From contig OZ244935.1 in the NCBI GenBank assembly GCA_965222005.1, positions 5,394,001-5,458,000 of the forward strand: 64,000 nt of DNA, in the 5' to 3' direction. Below, piece by piece: positions 25,989 through 34,489 of the stretch (the first letter of the stretch is position 1; each line of letters starts with the position of its first letter). The stretch comes from CBDCTM01 sp965222005. GTDB lineage: Bacteria > Bacteroidota > Bacteroidia > Chitinophagales > Saprospiraceae. The notes below the pieces were generated by a model that was not told where the DNA came from, ran no database searches, and saw nothing but the letters and a program-made list of their open reading frames with translations. The translations under genes and the position numbers were made by a program.

Positions 25989-26834
25989 TTAATTAGGACA
26001 AGCAATTAAGGTATTTACCGTATCCCCGGTGTTACTTATGGTCATCCTCCAACATTGGCCATCAGGCGATCTCATAATCACTCCATTTGATATGTTGCTA
26101 ACATATACATCCCCTGTAGCTACTTGCAGCTTCGATTTTGGCTCTCTAACTCCAATACCGACATTGCCCACTGTTGTATTTATGTAAGAGTCGCCATAGC
26201 TTCGCAACAAGGTTTGGGATGTATTATCGGCTTGGTATAGGTGTAGTGCGCCGCCACTCTTGTTTTGTGTAAAGTGGCTTCCAAAGGAGCCGTGCTTTAA
26301 AAACAAAGTAGCCCCATCAGGATGGGCAAGAGGCCTTTCAATATGTAATTGCGTTTGGGGAAGTCCGGCTCCAATCCCTACAAAACCTTCGTTGTAATGA
26401 ATTCCCGCTTGGTTATCCTGCCATTTACTGTCCCCTGAATCTTCTGCATACAAGGCATAGGGAACACTGAGCAATTGACTGGTTCCTATCAATTTAAAAT
26501 CACTTCCTCCAGATTCATCCATCTCAATTTGAACGAAATGGTTGCCATTTTTCCAATCTATACTTGCAAAAGGACTACTCAGCGGGCTCCCCATTCCAAT
26601 TTGGATATTGAATAAACCAAGATTATTGGTAGTTGAAGCGTGGGTCTCTTTGTACACCTCTATACCGGAAGCTGACCCTTGCAAAATGGCAATCCTTAAG
26701 CTTATCAACTGATTGGGAAGAGGGGCACCTGACAAATCTCTGGCTACTCCCTGATAATTGAAAGCATTTGGAGCCTGAGAAAATAGTGCAATAGACAGGA
26801 AGGACAAAAAGGTTAGTACAATTATCTGTTTCAT
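25989..26834 (-). CDS. Exported surface protein, tail-fibre-like repeat region
   Basis: About 281 residues after the ATG at 26834, which begins a clean signal peptide (MKQIIVLTFLSFLSIALFSQ); an in-frame start at 26882 would overlap the upstream gene. The N-terminal half carries NAFNYQGVARDLSGAPL ... GLFNIQIG ... LLSVPYALYAE, common in Bacteroidota surface proteins. The second half has GFVGIGAGLPQTQLHIE and NVGIGVREPKSKLQV, the motifs found before phage tail-fibre/adhesin ends. No S74 peptidase and no sorting domain is seen. The upstream T9SS-domain gene ends 1 base before, so the pair is cotranscribed. Function is unknown; surface adhesion is a guess. Confidence 0.75.
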   Translation of the reverse strand: MKQIIVLTFLSFLSIALFSQAPNAFNYQGVARDLSGAPLPNQLISLRIAILQGSASGIEVYKETHASTTNNLGLFNIQIGMGSPLSSPFASIDWKNGNHFVQIEMDESGGSDFKLIGTSQLLSVPYALYAEDSGDSKWQDNQAGIHYNEGFVGIGAGLPQTQLHIERPLAHPDGATLFLKHGSFGSHFTQNKSGGALHLYQADNTSQTLLRSYGDSYINTTVGNVGIGVREPKSKLQVATGDVYVSNISNGVIMRSPDGQCWRMTISNTGDTVNTLIACPN

Positions 26835-26835
26835 C

Positions 26836-27330
26836 TTAGTTTCTCTTTTGGATGATAAATGATTGCGAATATTGGGTACCATCTACAAATATATTTAAGA
26901 CATAGTGCCCGCTGGCAAATTTCCGAATATCCATGCGCTTTGAAAATTCCTGGCCCTGAAGAGCGTTAGACGTTAATAATCTTCCCTGCAGATCGAACAA
27001 CTGGATTTGAACTTGCCTATTCTGATCAAATGCAAAGAGCACCTCCAACCATGCCGATCCAGGATTGGGGAAAACACTAATTTGTCCAACTTCTACAGGC
27101 AACTCTGCAAGGCTGGTAATGGTATATACCGGTTGATGAAATCCCTGCGTTAAGAGAAGCGAGGGACTTTGGAGGGTATTAATCGCCAACTCGCCTAAAG
27201 TCCAATCTATTTGCATATTGGCTCCTTGAAATGAATCACCCGCCGATGAGATAATTTCAGGGTTTGAACTTTGTGCATGGATGCTACCCCCCCCTATAAT
27301 AATAAAGCATAGGAGAAGTATTTTTCTCAT
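26836..27330 (-). CDS. Small T9SS-sorted protein
   Basis: A 164-residue protein: signal peptide (1-20), a short segment with DWTLGELAINTL and QGFHQPVY that is common in Bacteroidota proteins of this size, and a T9SS type A sorting domain (VFPNPGSAWLEVLF ... GHYVLNIFVDG ... FIIQKRN). The passenger is only about 60 residues long. It is translated just before the exported protein at 25989-26834, with a single base between the two frames. Role unknown. Confidence 0.8.
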   Translation of the reverse strand: MRKILLLCFIIIGGGSIHAQSSNPEIISSAGDSFQGANMQIDWTLGELAINTLQSPSLLLTQGFHQPVYTITSLAELPVEVGQISVFPNPGSAWLEVLFAFDQNRQVQIQLFDLQGRLLTSNALQGQEFSKRMDIRKFASGHYVLNIFVDGTQYSQSFIIQKRN

Positions 27331-27573
27331 ATTACAGATTTTAGTGCCACTAATATACTACTTTGCGAAATAAATTGCGTGTTCTTTGAGATAAATCTGG
27401 TAAATAGTCGGATGGTTGGATTTATACAATTCTTTACAAGTCTGGCAGGCACATTATTCGTAACTAATATTGGAAAGCAACCAGCTTGCTTCCTATTCGT
27501 TAATAAAGCATTGCTTGTTATTATTCGATTTGGCTGGATTTTGTTATTCTTGCCATTCAACTATTAGACCTTT

Positions 27574-28143
27574 ATGGATCATCAAATAGCATTTGAAAAC
27601 TTGTGCTGTGCCCGCGATGCGTTCGATGAATTGGGTGTAAAATATTGGGTAGCTGATGGCACCCTGTTGGGCATCCATCGGGATGGTGGGTTTATTCCCC
27701 ATGATGAAGACATCGATTTTGGTATGATGATCGGAGATTTGACGGATGACCTGATCCCTACTTTTGAAAAGCATGGTCTGGAGTTTTATCGCCAACTGGG
27801 CAGCAAAGAAGCTGGGCTTGAATATACTTTTCAGCGAAAAAATATAAATCTTGATATTTATTTCTATTATCCGGAAAAGGATTACATGTGGCATGGATCC
27901 TGGGCATTTCGCAATAAAATAGCCGATTTAAAAATAGTCAAGCGCCTTGGATTATCAAGACCTTATCTGGTTCGTTTTAAATTTCCTCTCTTTGATTGCA
28001 AGCCAATTACTTTCAAAGGCGAGCAAATATCAGCTCCTGAAGATATTGAATTGTATCTTCGCACCAAGTATGGCGAAGGCTGGCATACGCCCGTTACCGA
28101 CTGGAACTGGAAAGTGCAGCCTCCCAATTTGATGAAAGATTGA
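27574..28143 (+). CDS. LicD-family phosphotransferase
   Basis: A 189-residue protein of the LicD/fukutin nucleotidyltransferase-fold family. ADGTLLGIHRDGGFIPHDED has the family Asp/Glu cluster (D44-E45-D46 and Asp48). Known LicD proteins transfer phosphocholine, or a related phospho-group, from CDP-choline to cell-surface sugars. It is the first gene of a seven-gene plus-strand run, and a LicC-like cytidylyltransferase lies fourth in the same run, a pairing that supports phospho-amino-alcohol decoration. LicA kinase and LicB transporter genes are absent. Confidence 0.82.
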   Translation: MDHQIAFENLCCARDAFDELGVKYWVADGTLLGIHRDGGFIPHDEDIDFGMMIGDLTDDLIPTFEKHGLEFYRQLGSKEAGLEYTFQRKNINLDIYFYYPEKDYMWHGSWAFRNKIADLKIVKRLGLSRPYLVRFKFPLFDCKPITFKGEQISAPEDIELYLRTKYGEGWHTPVTDWNWKVQPPNLMKD

Positions 28144-28195
28144 CGATCAGCTGTTCTATTGTGCTGTTTCTGATGTCAAAAATCTTCAATGATAT

Positions 28196-30136
28196 ATGTG
28201 TGGTATAGCAGCCATCATTAACTTGTCCAATACGCAAGCTCCTCCAGAGCCCCTTATCAAAACAATGACCAATAGCATGCTTCATCGCGGCCCGGACGAT
28301 GAAGGCTTTTACTGCGATCATCAGGTAGCATTGGGGCATCGGCGGCTCAGTATCATTGACTTGAGTAAAGATGGCAGGCAGCCCTTCTTTAGCCTGGACG
28401 GCATCTGCGGAGTGATGTTCAACGGTGAAATATACAATTACCAGCAACTCCGTCCATCCCTCGAACAAAAAGGACATCAATTCAGATCCAAAACGGACAC
28501 TGAGGTAATCCTCCACACCTATCGGGAAAAGGGGATACAATGCTTGCAGGATTTTAATGGCATGTTTGCCCTGATTATTTATGACAAAGCAAAGCACAAG
28601 CTATTTATAGCCCGCGACCGTATTGGAATCAAACCCCTGTACTTCTGCCAGCATGACGGTCGATTGCTGATTGGGTCGGAAGTAAAGGCCTTGCTTCAGT
28701 ACCCCGGATTTCGGCCTCAATACGATCTGGAAGGAATTTCCAGCTATATGAGTTTTCGCTATCCGATAGCGGATATTTCGCTTTACCAGTCAGTCCAGAC
28801 CTTAGCCCCGGGACACTACATGGAAATAGATGTGCAAAGCGGACACATCACCACCCATCAATATTACGAACTGCCAATAGTACCTGAATCAGCTGATCTG
28901 GGAGAAACTTACTACCGCGAAAAAGTATATGAAATATTGCGCAGTGCGATCGAATACAGGATGATTTCCGATGTAAAGATCGGAGCCTATCTAAGTGGAG
29001 GATTGGATTCCAGCATCGTAGTATCGCAGATGGCCCAGCTAAGCAGCAAGCCTGTAAAAACCTTTACTATTGGTTTTGAAGAAAAGGGTTACAATGAATT
29101 TGATTATGCAAAAATGGTAGCTGAGCGTTATCAAACCGAACACCATGAATTGTTGATGAATGCCGGCAATTACCTAGCAAAGATGAAATCGCTTATCCGT
29201 TATAAAGATGCACCCCTGGGAGTAGCAAATGAACCAGCTTTGTACGATATGTCGAGGGAGTTGAAAAAGCACTTCACGGTGGTACTTTCGGGAGAAGGAG
29301 CCGATGAAATATTTGGCGGATATGGTCGCATATTCCGCAGCCCGCTTGACTTTCAGCGACTTTCAGCGCTTCAAAACGGGCATGCAATCCAGGCGGATCC
29401 ATTTGCTCAACAGCTCCACAAAAACCTGAAGAAAAAGTACGGTCTGCAATCGTTTGAACACCCTCTTGATTTCTTTCTTCATCTTTATCAGTATAATGGC
29501 TGGCAAGACAAGGAGCATTTTCTTTCCAGTGATTTCAAAGCCTCTTTGCATAGCGACCAACGCATCTTTTCCATTTACCAATCGTACTTTGATCGATTGA
29601 AAGATTTGTCCCTTTACCAACAATTTATGTGGATTTTTGAGAAAATCCATATCGTTGGTTTGCTGCAACGAGTAGATGTTACGACTATGGCTACATCAGT
29701 TGAAGCGCGGGTGCCCTTTGTAGATCATCGGCTGGTAGAATTTGCTTTTCAAATTCCGGTAAAATATAAACTGCGATGGAAGTCGGCCTTGCATGCAGCT
29801 GTTGGGCAAATGCACAATGCTGATCAGATAAGCGAAGTGTATGACGATCCCAAATACATCTTGAAGAAAACTTTTGAAAAAGACTTACCGAAGGAGGTGG
29901 TTTGGCGAAAAAAGATAGGATTCCCAGTGCCTGTACACACTTGGTTTGGTAATGAATTCAATGCAATGGCCCGTTCCCTATTATTGGATCAAACTGCCCG
30001 CGAACGAGGTCTCTACAACACTGAGTTTATAGAAAAAGCCCTCAATGACGAACAGGCATTCAAAGACCATCGCTTTGGTTTGAAAATCTGGATGCTGGTT
30101 AATCTTGAGCTCTGGTTACGCGAGTATTTTAAATGA
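28196..30136 (+). CDS. asnB: Asparagine synthase (glutamine-hydrolysing)
   Basis: A 646-residue class II amidotransferase. The start MCGI leaves Cys2 as the glutaminase nucleophile, as the mature enzyme requires. RGPDDEG and FNGEIYNYQQLR are the glutaminase sites, and SGGLDSS (267-273) is the ATP pyrophosphatase loop of the synthetase half. It sits in a glycan operon, where AsnB-like enzymes often amidate a sugar acid or surface component rather than making asparagine (known from several O-antigen loci; here inference). Only 52 bases separate it from LicD, and 10 bases from the HIT gene. Confidence 0.92.
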   Translation: MCGIAAIINLSNTQAPPEPLIKTMTNSMLHRGPDDEGFYCDHQVALGHRRLSIIDLSKDGRQPFFSLDGICGVMFNGEIYNYQQLRPSLEQKGHQFRSKTDTEVILHTYREKGIQCLQDFNGMFALIIYDKAKHKLFIARDRIGIKPLYFCQHDGRLLIGSEVKALLQYPGFRPQYDLEGISSYMSFRYPIADISLYQSVQTLAPGHYMEIDVQSGHITTHQYYELPIVPESADLGETYYREKVYEILRSAIEYRMISDVKIGAYLSGGLDSSIVVSQMAQLSSKPVKTFTIGFEEKGYNEFDYAKMVAERYQTEHHELLMNAGNYLAKMKSLIRYKDAPLGVANEPALYDMSRELKKHFTVVLSGEGADEIFGGYGRIFRSPLDFQRLSALQNGHAIQADPFAQQLHKNLKKKYGLQSFEHPLDFFLHLYQYNGWQDKEHFLSSDFKASLHSDQRIFSIYQSYFDRLKDLSLYQQFMWIFEKIHIVGLLQRVDVTTMATSVEARVPFVDHRLVEFAFQIPVKYKLRWKSALHAAVGQMHNADQISEVYDDPKYILKKTFEKDLPKEVVWRKKIGFPVPVHTWFGNEFNAMARSLLLDQTARERGLYNTEFIEKALNDEQAFKDHRFGLKIWMLVNLELWLREYFK

Positions 30137-30146
30137 TGTTTAGTAT

Positions 30147-30587
30147 ATGTTGCAAGACACGCTGCACAAGTTTGGTTACCCGCAATCTTTAATCAAATCC
30201 TACCAACATTGGTACCTTCTGGCACGTCCGGCTCAAATAACGCTGGGTAGTATGATTTTAATTTACAAGGAGGAGGTCCACCAATATTCACTAATTTCAG
30301 TAGTTGCACAAGCGGAGCAGAGGACGATTGTAGCTGATATTGAGCAGCGGTTAAAGGCTGCTTTTCAATTCGACAAAATCAACTATCTGATGCTCATGAT
30401 GGTTGATCCAGAAGTCCATTTCCACATTCTGCCCCGCTATGCTGAAAGCCGCTCTTTTGGCGGACAAACTTTTCTGGATTATGGCTGGCCTGGGCTTCCT
30501 GATTTCAAGCAAGCCAATAAAATAACGCTGCAAGTACAGCGCGAGTTGATTCAATTCCTTCAATCTGCCTTTGGCGGGACTGATTAG
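30147..30587 (+). CDS. HIT-family protein
   Basis: A 146-residue histidine-triad protein. EVHFHILPRYAE (89-100) is the HIT active-site loop, with His91 and nucleophile His93, and the N-terminal half has the LLARPAQITLGSMILIY strand pattern. Such proteins hydrolyse or transfer nucleotidyl groups, for example Ap4A hydrolase or nucleoside phosphoramidase. It lies inside the glycan operon 10 bases after asnB, so it may process an activated intermediate there (inference). The TTG/ATG situation at the start is clean: ATG at 30147. Confidence 0.82.
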   Translation: MLQDTLHKFGYPQSLIKSYQHWYLLARPAQITLGSMILIYKEEVHQYSLISVVAQAEQRTIVADIEQRLKAAFQFDKINYLMLMMVDPEVHFHILPRYAESRSFGGQTFLDYGWPGLPDFKQANKITLQVQRELIQFLQSAFGGTD

Positions 30588-30645
30588 GGATCAACAAATT
30601 TCGTTTTAATTCGTAGTATATTTACAATCCAATAATCAATCTGCC

Positions 30646-31413
30646 ATGAGACTATTTGTATTATGCGCCGGCAAAGGTACCAGATTGTGGCCACTAACCA
30701 AAAACACGCCCAAGTCCTTAATTGACCTGGGGGATGGGAGTACCCTACTGGAGCGACAATTGATGAATGCCGTCACCACTGATTACATTGAGGAAGTGTG
30801 TTTGATCACCGGCTATCTGGCAGATCAGATCGATGCAAAAATCAAGTTTTACCAAGAAAAGCTACCTGTAGCTACTGTATTCAACCCCTTTTACGATGTT
30901 TCCAACAATCTCTGCTCACTCTGGACTGTGTGTAATAAGATGCTGGAAAAAGATTTTCTGATCACCAATGGCGACAACATTTATGATGATGTGGTTTTTG
31001 AAAAAATCCGAAACGATGGGCAGGGAATATTTGTGACGATTGATTATAAAGCATCTTATGACGAAGATGACATGAAGGTATCTTTCCATGCAAACGGACA
31101 GATCAGCCGGATTCATAAAGAGATCGAGCTATCAGATACAAAAGCTGAAAGTGTTGGACTGGCAGTTGTGAACGGGGAGAAGAATCGCCGCTTATTCGCT
31201 AATAAAATTTTGGAGCTGGTTCGCGATAAAGACTATATCAATCGATATTGGCTTGAGATTTTTAACTCGCTGATTACAGATGGAATTCCGATTGAGTATA
31301 AAGAAATTGATCAGGATGACTGGCGCGAGATGGACTTTCACCCTGACCTCAATACTATCCGTAGCTTAATTGCCGACAAAATAATCAGCCCAAAGCCCAA
31401 CAAAACGCAATAG
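30646..31413 (+). CDS. LicC-like sugar/choline nucleotidyltransferase
   Basis: A 255-residue NTP transferase. LCAGKGTRLWPLT (residues 6-18) is the nucleotide loop. Lys23 is in NTPKSLIDLGDG, and NGDNIYDD carries a metal Asp. The stretch NPFYDVSNNLCSLW resembles the conserved patch of phosphocholine cytidylyltransferase LicC and of the related aminoethylphosphonate enzyme PntC. The expected product is CDP-choline, CMP-aminoethylphosphonate or a similar CDP-alcohol, which the LicD protein of the same operon could use. Choice among these cannot be made from sequence. Confidence 0.8.
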   Translation: MRLFVLCAGKGTRLWPLTKNTPKSLIDLGDGSTLLERQLMNAVTTDYIEEVCLITGYLADQIDAKIKFYQEKLPVATVFNPFYDVSNNLCSLWTVCNKMLEKDFLITNGDNIYDDVVFEKIRNDGQGIFVTIDYKASYDEDDMKVSFHANGQISRIHKEIELSDTKAESVGLAVVNGEKNRRLFANKILELVRDKDYINRYWLEIFNSLITDGIPIEYKEIDQDDWREMDFHPDLNTIRSLIADKIISPKPNKTQ

Positions 31414-31434
31414 CGCTAATTCTCAGCTAAACCG

Positions 31435-32244
31435 ATGTCCAAAAGTAATTTATCTGATATAAGTTTGATGATCAAAACCTTTGAACGAGCCTATTGTGTA
31501 AATCGGCTGGTCAAAAGTATTCGTCATTTTTACCCGGCAATGAAAATCTACATTGCCGACGATGGTAAACAAGCCCTTGATGTCACAGGTACCAATATCC
31601 ATTACTTTCACCTCCCCTTCAATACCGGGCTCTCCTACGGGAGAAATTTCATTTTAAAAAAAATTGATACGCCTTATTTTGTTTTGCTTGATGACGATTA
31701 CGAGTTCAATAGCCAAACCGATTTGATCAAAATGTTGAAATTGCTCAAACAATTTGAGCTCGACATCTTAGGCGGCAAGTGGATACAGCATGGCATTGCG
31801 CGTCATTATGAGTATCAATTGGCTATTGAAAAGCGGGTGCTCAAATATATCAATCAGCCACTCGCTCAACCGGCCTCCAACTTATTTTTATATGATCTGG
31901 TGCTCAATTTTTTTATAGCCCGTACCGATGCTGTGCGAGCCATAAATGGTTGGGACGAAAAACTAAAACTGCTGGAACATACCGATTTTTTTCTGCGAGC
32001 CAAACAAGCCGGCCTGAAAACCGGCTATTGTCCGGACATCCATGTTTATCACAAACCGCTTCGAAACAAGCATTACAACAAATTTCGATTTGGGCAAGAA
32101 ACGCAACACTATCGGCAATTGTTGAAAAATAAATGGAATTACGACCGTATTGAGAAAATAGGCGATCCTCCTCCCTGGTCGCTCCCTATCCTTAGCGCCA
32201 AATTCATGGACTTTTTGCACAAAAGAATTCCGGCTTTACAATAG
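31435..32244 (+). CDS. Family 2 glycosyltransferase
   Basis: A 269-residue GT-A enzyme: MIKTFERAYCVNRLVKSI is the first strand, followed by YIADDGK, and FVLLDDDYEF holds the metal-binding acidic triad in the form seen in beta-1,4-N-acetylgalactosaminyltransferase-like proteins. NGWDEKLKLLEHTDFFLRAK contains the later conserved acidic pair (EHTDF), close to the GalNAc-type family. It probably adds a HexNAc or other sugar to the operon glycan. It starts 21 bases after the LicC-like gene and 9 bases before the TagF-like gene. Confidence 0.85.
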   Translation: MSKSNLSDISLMIKTFERAYCVNRLVKSIRHFYPAMKIYIADDGKQALDVTGTNIHYFHLPFNTGLSYGRNFILKKIDTPYFVLLDDDYEFNSQTDLIKMLKLLKQFELDILGGKWIQHGIARHYEYQLAIEKRVLKYINQPLAQPASNLFLYDLVLNFFIARTDAVRAINGWDEKLKLLEHTDFFLRAKQAGLKTGYCPDIHVYHKPLRNKHYNKFRFGQETQHYRQLLKNKWNYDRIEKIGDPPPWSLPILSAKFMDFLHKRIPALQ

Positions 32245-32253
32245 CCTTACAGG

Positions 32254-33363
32254 ATGAATCGAAAAAAAACCATCTTCATACGTAGCTTACATGGCAAACC
32301 CAATATGAGGCGGTTTTATGCGCATTATTTGAAATATATGGCCGATGACTTTCGCGATAAAGTCGAAATCATTTATTACGACAAGGTCTTTCCCGGGCGC
32401 TATTCTCTGCCTCGGTTTATAGACAAAATCGTTCAGTTCTTTCGCCAGTTCCGGCCATACGATTTAATCATCAGTGATTACTATTCGCCTTTGGTATTCA
32501 AGCAGGCTAAGGTCAAAATATTCGTCACTCATGGTGCTATCTATAAGCACAACCCCCATAAAAAAGCAATCGAAAACCCTAAGGCTCTGGCTTATTTTCG
32601 AGAAAAGAGGAAATTAGTGGATCACATTATTACAATTGGTGAAAATGACTCCCAATTTTATCTCCGCCATGACAAGCTGGAGGACTTACCTTTGCCTAAT
32701 TTCCTTTCGCTCGGCCTGCCCCGAAATGATATTTTGTTTGAAGAAAATTTTGTAGCTAGCGCCAGAGAGCATATAATATCTAAATTCAATCTTACTTCCC
32801 GATACTTCCTGCTGTGGGCCCCCACCTATCGGCCGTATGACCTATCATCACAATTGCCTTTTGGAAAAAAAGAACTCACAACCCTCAATGATTTTCTCGT
32901 TCACCAGGACTGGACTATTTTATATCGACCACATTATTTTAAGGGCATTTTTGATGAAAAATGGATCGAAAAACTGTCAAACATTGTGCTTCTTGATGCA
33001 AAACGGGCATCGGATACCCACAAGATCATGGCTGCAGCCGATATGCTCATCACTGACTTTAGCTCCATTTTTGTTGACTATCTCATTTTAAACCGGCCGA
33101 TTGCTTTCTTCCAATTTGATGAAAAAATGTATCACCAACTCAATGGATATCACCTCAATTTCAGACAATCCCAATTCATTCCCGGCCCAATGCTCGATCA
33201 GCTTTCAGACTTTTGCCAAATGATCCAGGCTTTTGAAAAAGGCAATGATCCTTATCAGGGAAGGCGAAAAAGGGCCATTCAATACTTCTATACCCATTTT
33301 GATAACAAAAGCTCGGATAGAATTTGGCATTTTATACTGCGCCAGCTTTTTCAACACACCTAA
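32254..33363 (+). CDS. CDP-glycerol glycerophosphotransferase-like (TagF/capsule family)
   Basis: A 369-residue protein. TDFSSIFVDYLILNRPIAFF matches the TagF-type motif, and FLLWAPTYRPYD and ILYRPHYF are the usual conserved blocks with basic and His residues. Members transfer glycerol- or ribitol-phosphate from a CDP-alcohol to a glycan. That fits an operon with LicC/LicD-type CDP-alcohol chemistry, although no CDP-glycerol synthase is present. It is followed 5 bases later by a second GT2. The gene has a normal length and no frameshift. Confidence 0.82.
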   Translation: MNRKKTIFIRSLHGKPNMRRFYAHYLKYMADDFRDKVEIIYYDKVFPGRYSLPRFIDKIVQFFRQFRPYDLIISDYYSPLVFKQAKVKIFVTHGAIYKHNPHKKAIENPKALAYFREKRKLVDHIITIGENDSQFYLRHDKLEDLPLPNFLSLGLPRNDILFEENFVASAREHIISKFNLTSRYFLLWAPTYRPYDLSSQLPFGKKELTTLNDFLVHQDWTILYRPHYFKGIFDEKWIEKLSNIVLLDAKRASDTHKIMAAADMLITDFSSIFVDYLILNRPIAFFQFDEKMYHQLNGYHLNFRQSQFIPGPMLDQLSDFCQMIQAFEKGNDPYQGRRKRAIQYFYTHFDNKSSDRIWHFILRQLFQHT

Positions 33364-33368
33364 GCCCC

Positions 33369-34280
33369 ATGCCGCTCATCTCCCTCATCATTTGTACCTA
33401 CAACCGCGAAAAATTCCTCGCCGATTCGCTCAATAGCATCGCAGCGCAGGATGCAGCCAAAGAATATTTCGAACTGATAATTGTCAATAACAACAGCACC
33501 GATAGTACTGATGAGATTGTAAAGCAATTTATCCGGGAGCATCCGGCCCTTTCTATCACCTATGTTACCGAAATGGCGCAGGGCCTCTCACATGCCCGCA
33601 ACCGGGGCATCCGCGAGGCCAAAGGGCAGTACGTCTCCTTCATTGATGACGATGCCATTGCCGAGCCGGATTTTGTGAGCGGCTTGCTTCGCTTCTTTGA
33701 GGCGCGGCCGGATGCTGTAGCAGTAGGCGGTCCGATACTGGCCAAATACGAAAGCCAGGCACCGCGCTGGGCCAATAAGTACAGCATTAGTATGTTTACC
33801 GGACATTATGTGCGGGGCGATCAGCCATTTCGATATACAAATCTTGACTACCCGCGGGGCTCCAATATGACTATGAGCAAGGCTTTTTTGGAAAAACACG
33901 AGCTCTATTTTGATCCCGAACTAGGCCGTAAAGGTAAGGATGGCGCGGCCAATGAAGAGAAGGAGTTGTTTGGCGCCATCCGGCGGTTGGAAGGCCTTTT
34001 TTACTATGACCCTGCACTGGTGGTGCATCATCAGGTGGATGACTTTCGCCTGGAGTTTCCTTACCTCGTCAAGCTCTCGAAAGGTCTGGGACGGAGCCAG
34101 TACATCACCTACCGGCAAAGAGGCTGGTTCCATTTACTCATTCCGCTGGCCATCATTTTGTTCAAATTCGGCGCTGCGCTGGTACTGGCAATTGGCTACC
34201 TGCTCATCGGAAGGCCGGCCGTGGCCTGGCATCTGTTGCAGTTTCGTTGGTATGTGTTGATGGGGTTTTTGGGATTGTAG
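33369..34280 (+). CDS. Family 2 glycosyltransferase with C-terminal membrane segment
   Basis: About 303 residues from the ATG at 33369, which gives the canonical start MPLISLIICTYNREKFLADSL; an in-frame start at 33324 would overlap the previous gene. NNNSTDSTDEIV and FIDDDAIAEPDFV carry the nucleotide and metal sites. The last 60 residues contain two hydrophobic helices (LLIPLAIILFKFGAALVLAIG), anchoring it to the inner membrane. It ends the glycan operon. The next gene, yfhO, is convergent. Confidence 0.87.
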   Translation: MPLISLIICTYNREKFLADSLNSIAAQDAAKEYFELIIVNNNSTDSTDEIVKQFIREHPALSITYVTEMAQGLSHARNRGIREAKGQYVSFIDDDAIAEPDFVSGLLRFFEARPDAVAVGGPILAKYESQAPRWANKYSISMFTGHYVRGDQPFRYTNLDYPRGSNMTMSKAFLEKHELYFDPELGRKGKDGAANEEKELFGAIRRLEGLFYYDPALVVHHQVDDFRLEFPYLVKLSKGLGRSQYITYRQRGWFHLLIPLAIILFKFGAALVLAIGYLLIGRPAVAWHLLQFRWYVLMGFLGL

Positions 34281-34489
34281 AAACTTACCACCTTTGTAGA
34301 AGCCATTTTCCGGACCAGGAATTTGAGTAGGTTCAGAGATTAAAAACAATTGAACGGCGCATCAAATGCAAGGCTGTTCTTTTTCAGATTTGCATACTCT
34401 GAGATCAGACTTCAAGAAGCCTTCAGTCCGGTCCGCTCACAAAGAGCACAGCGAACCATCCGAAGAAAAATTCACGAAAGTGGAAAAAA

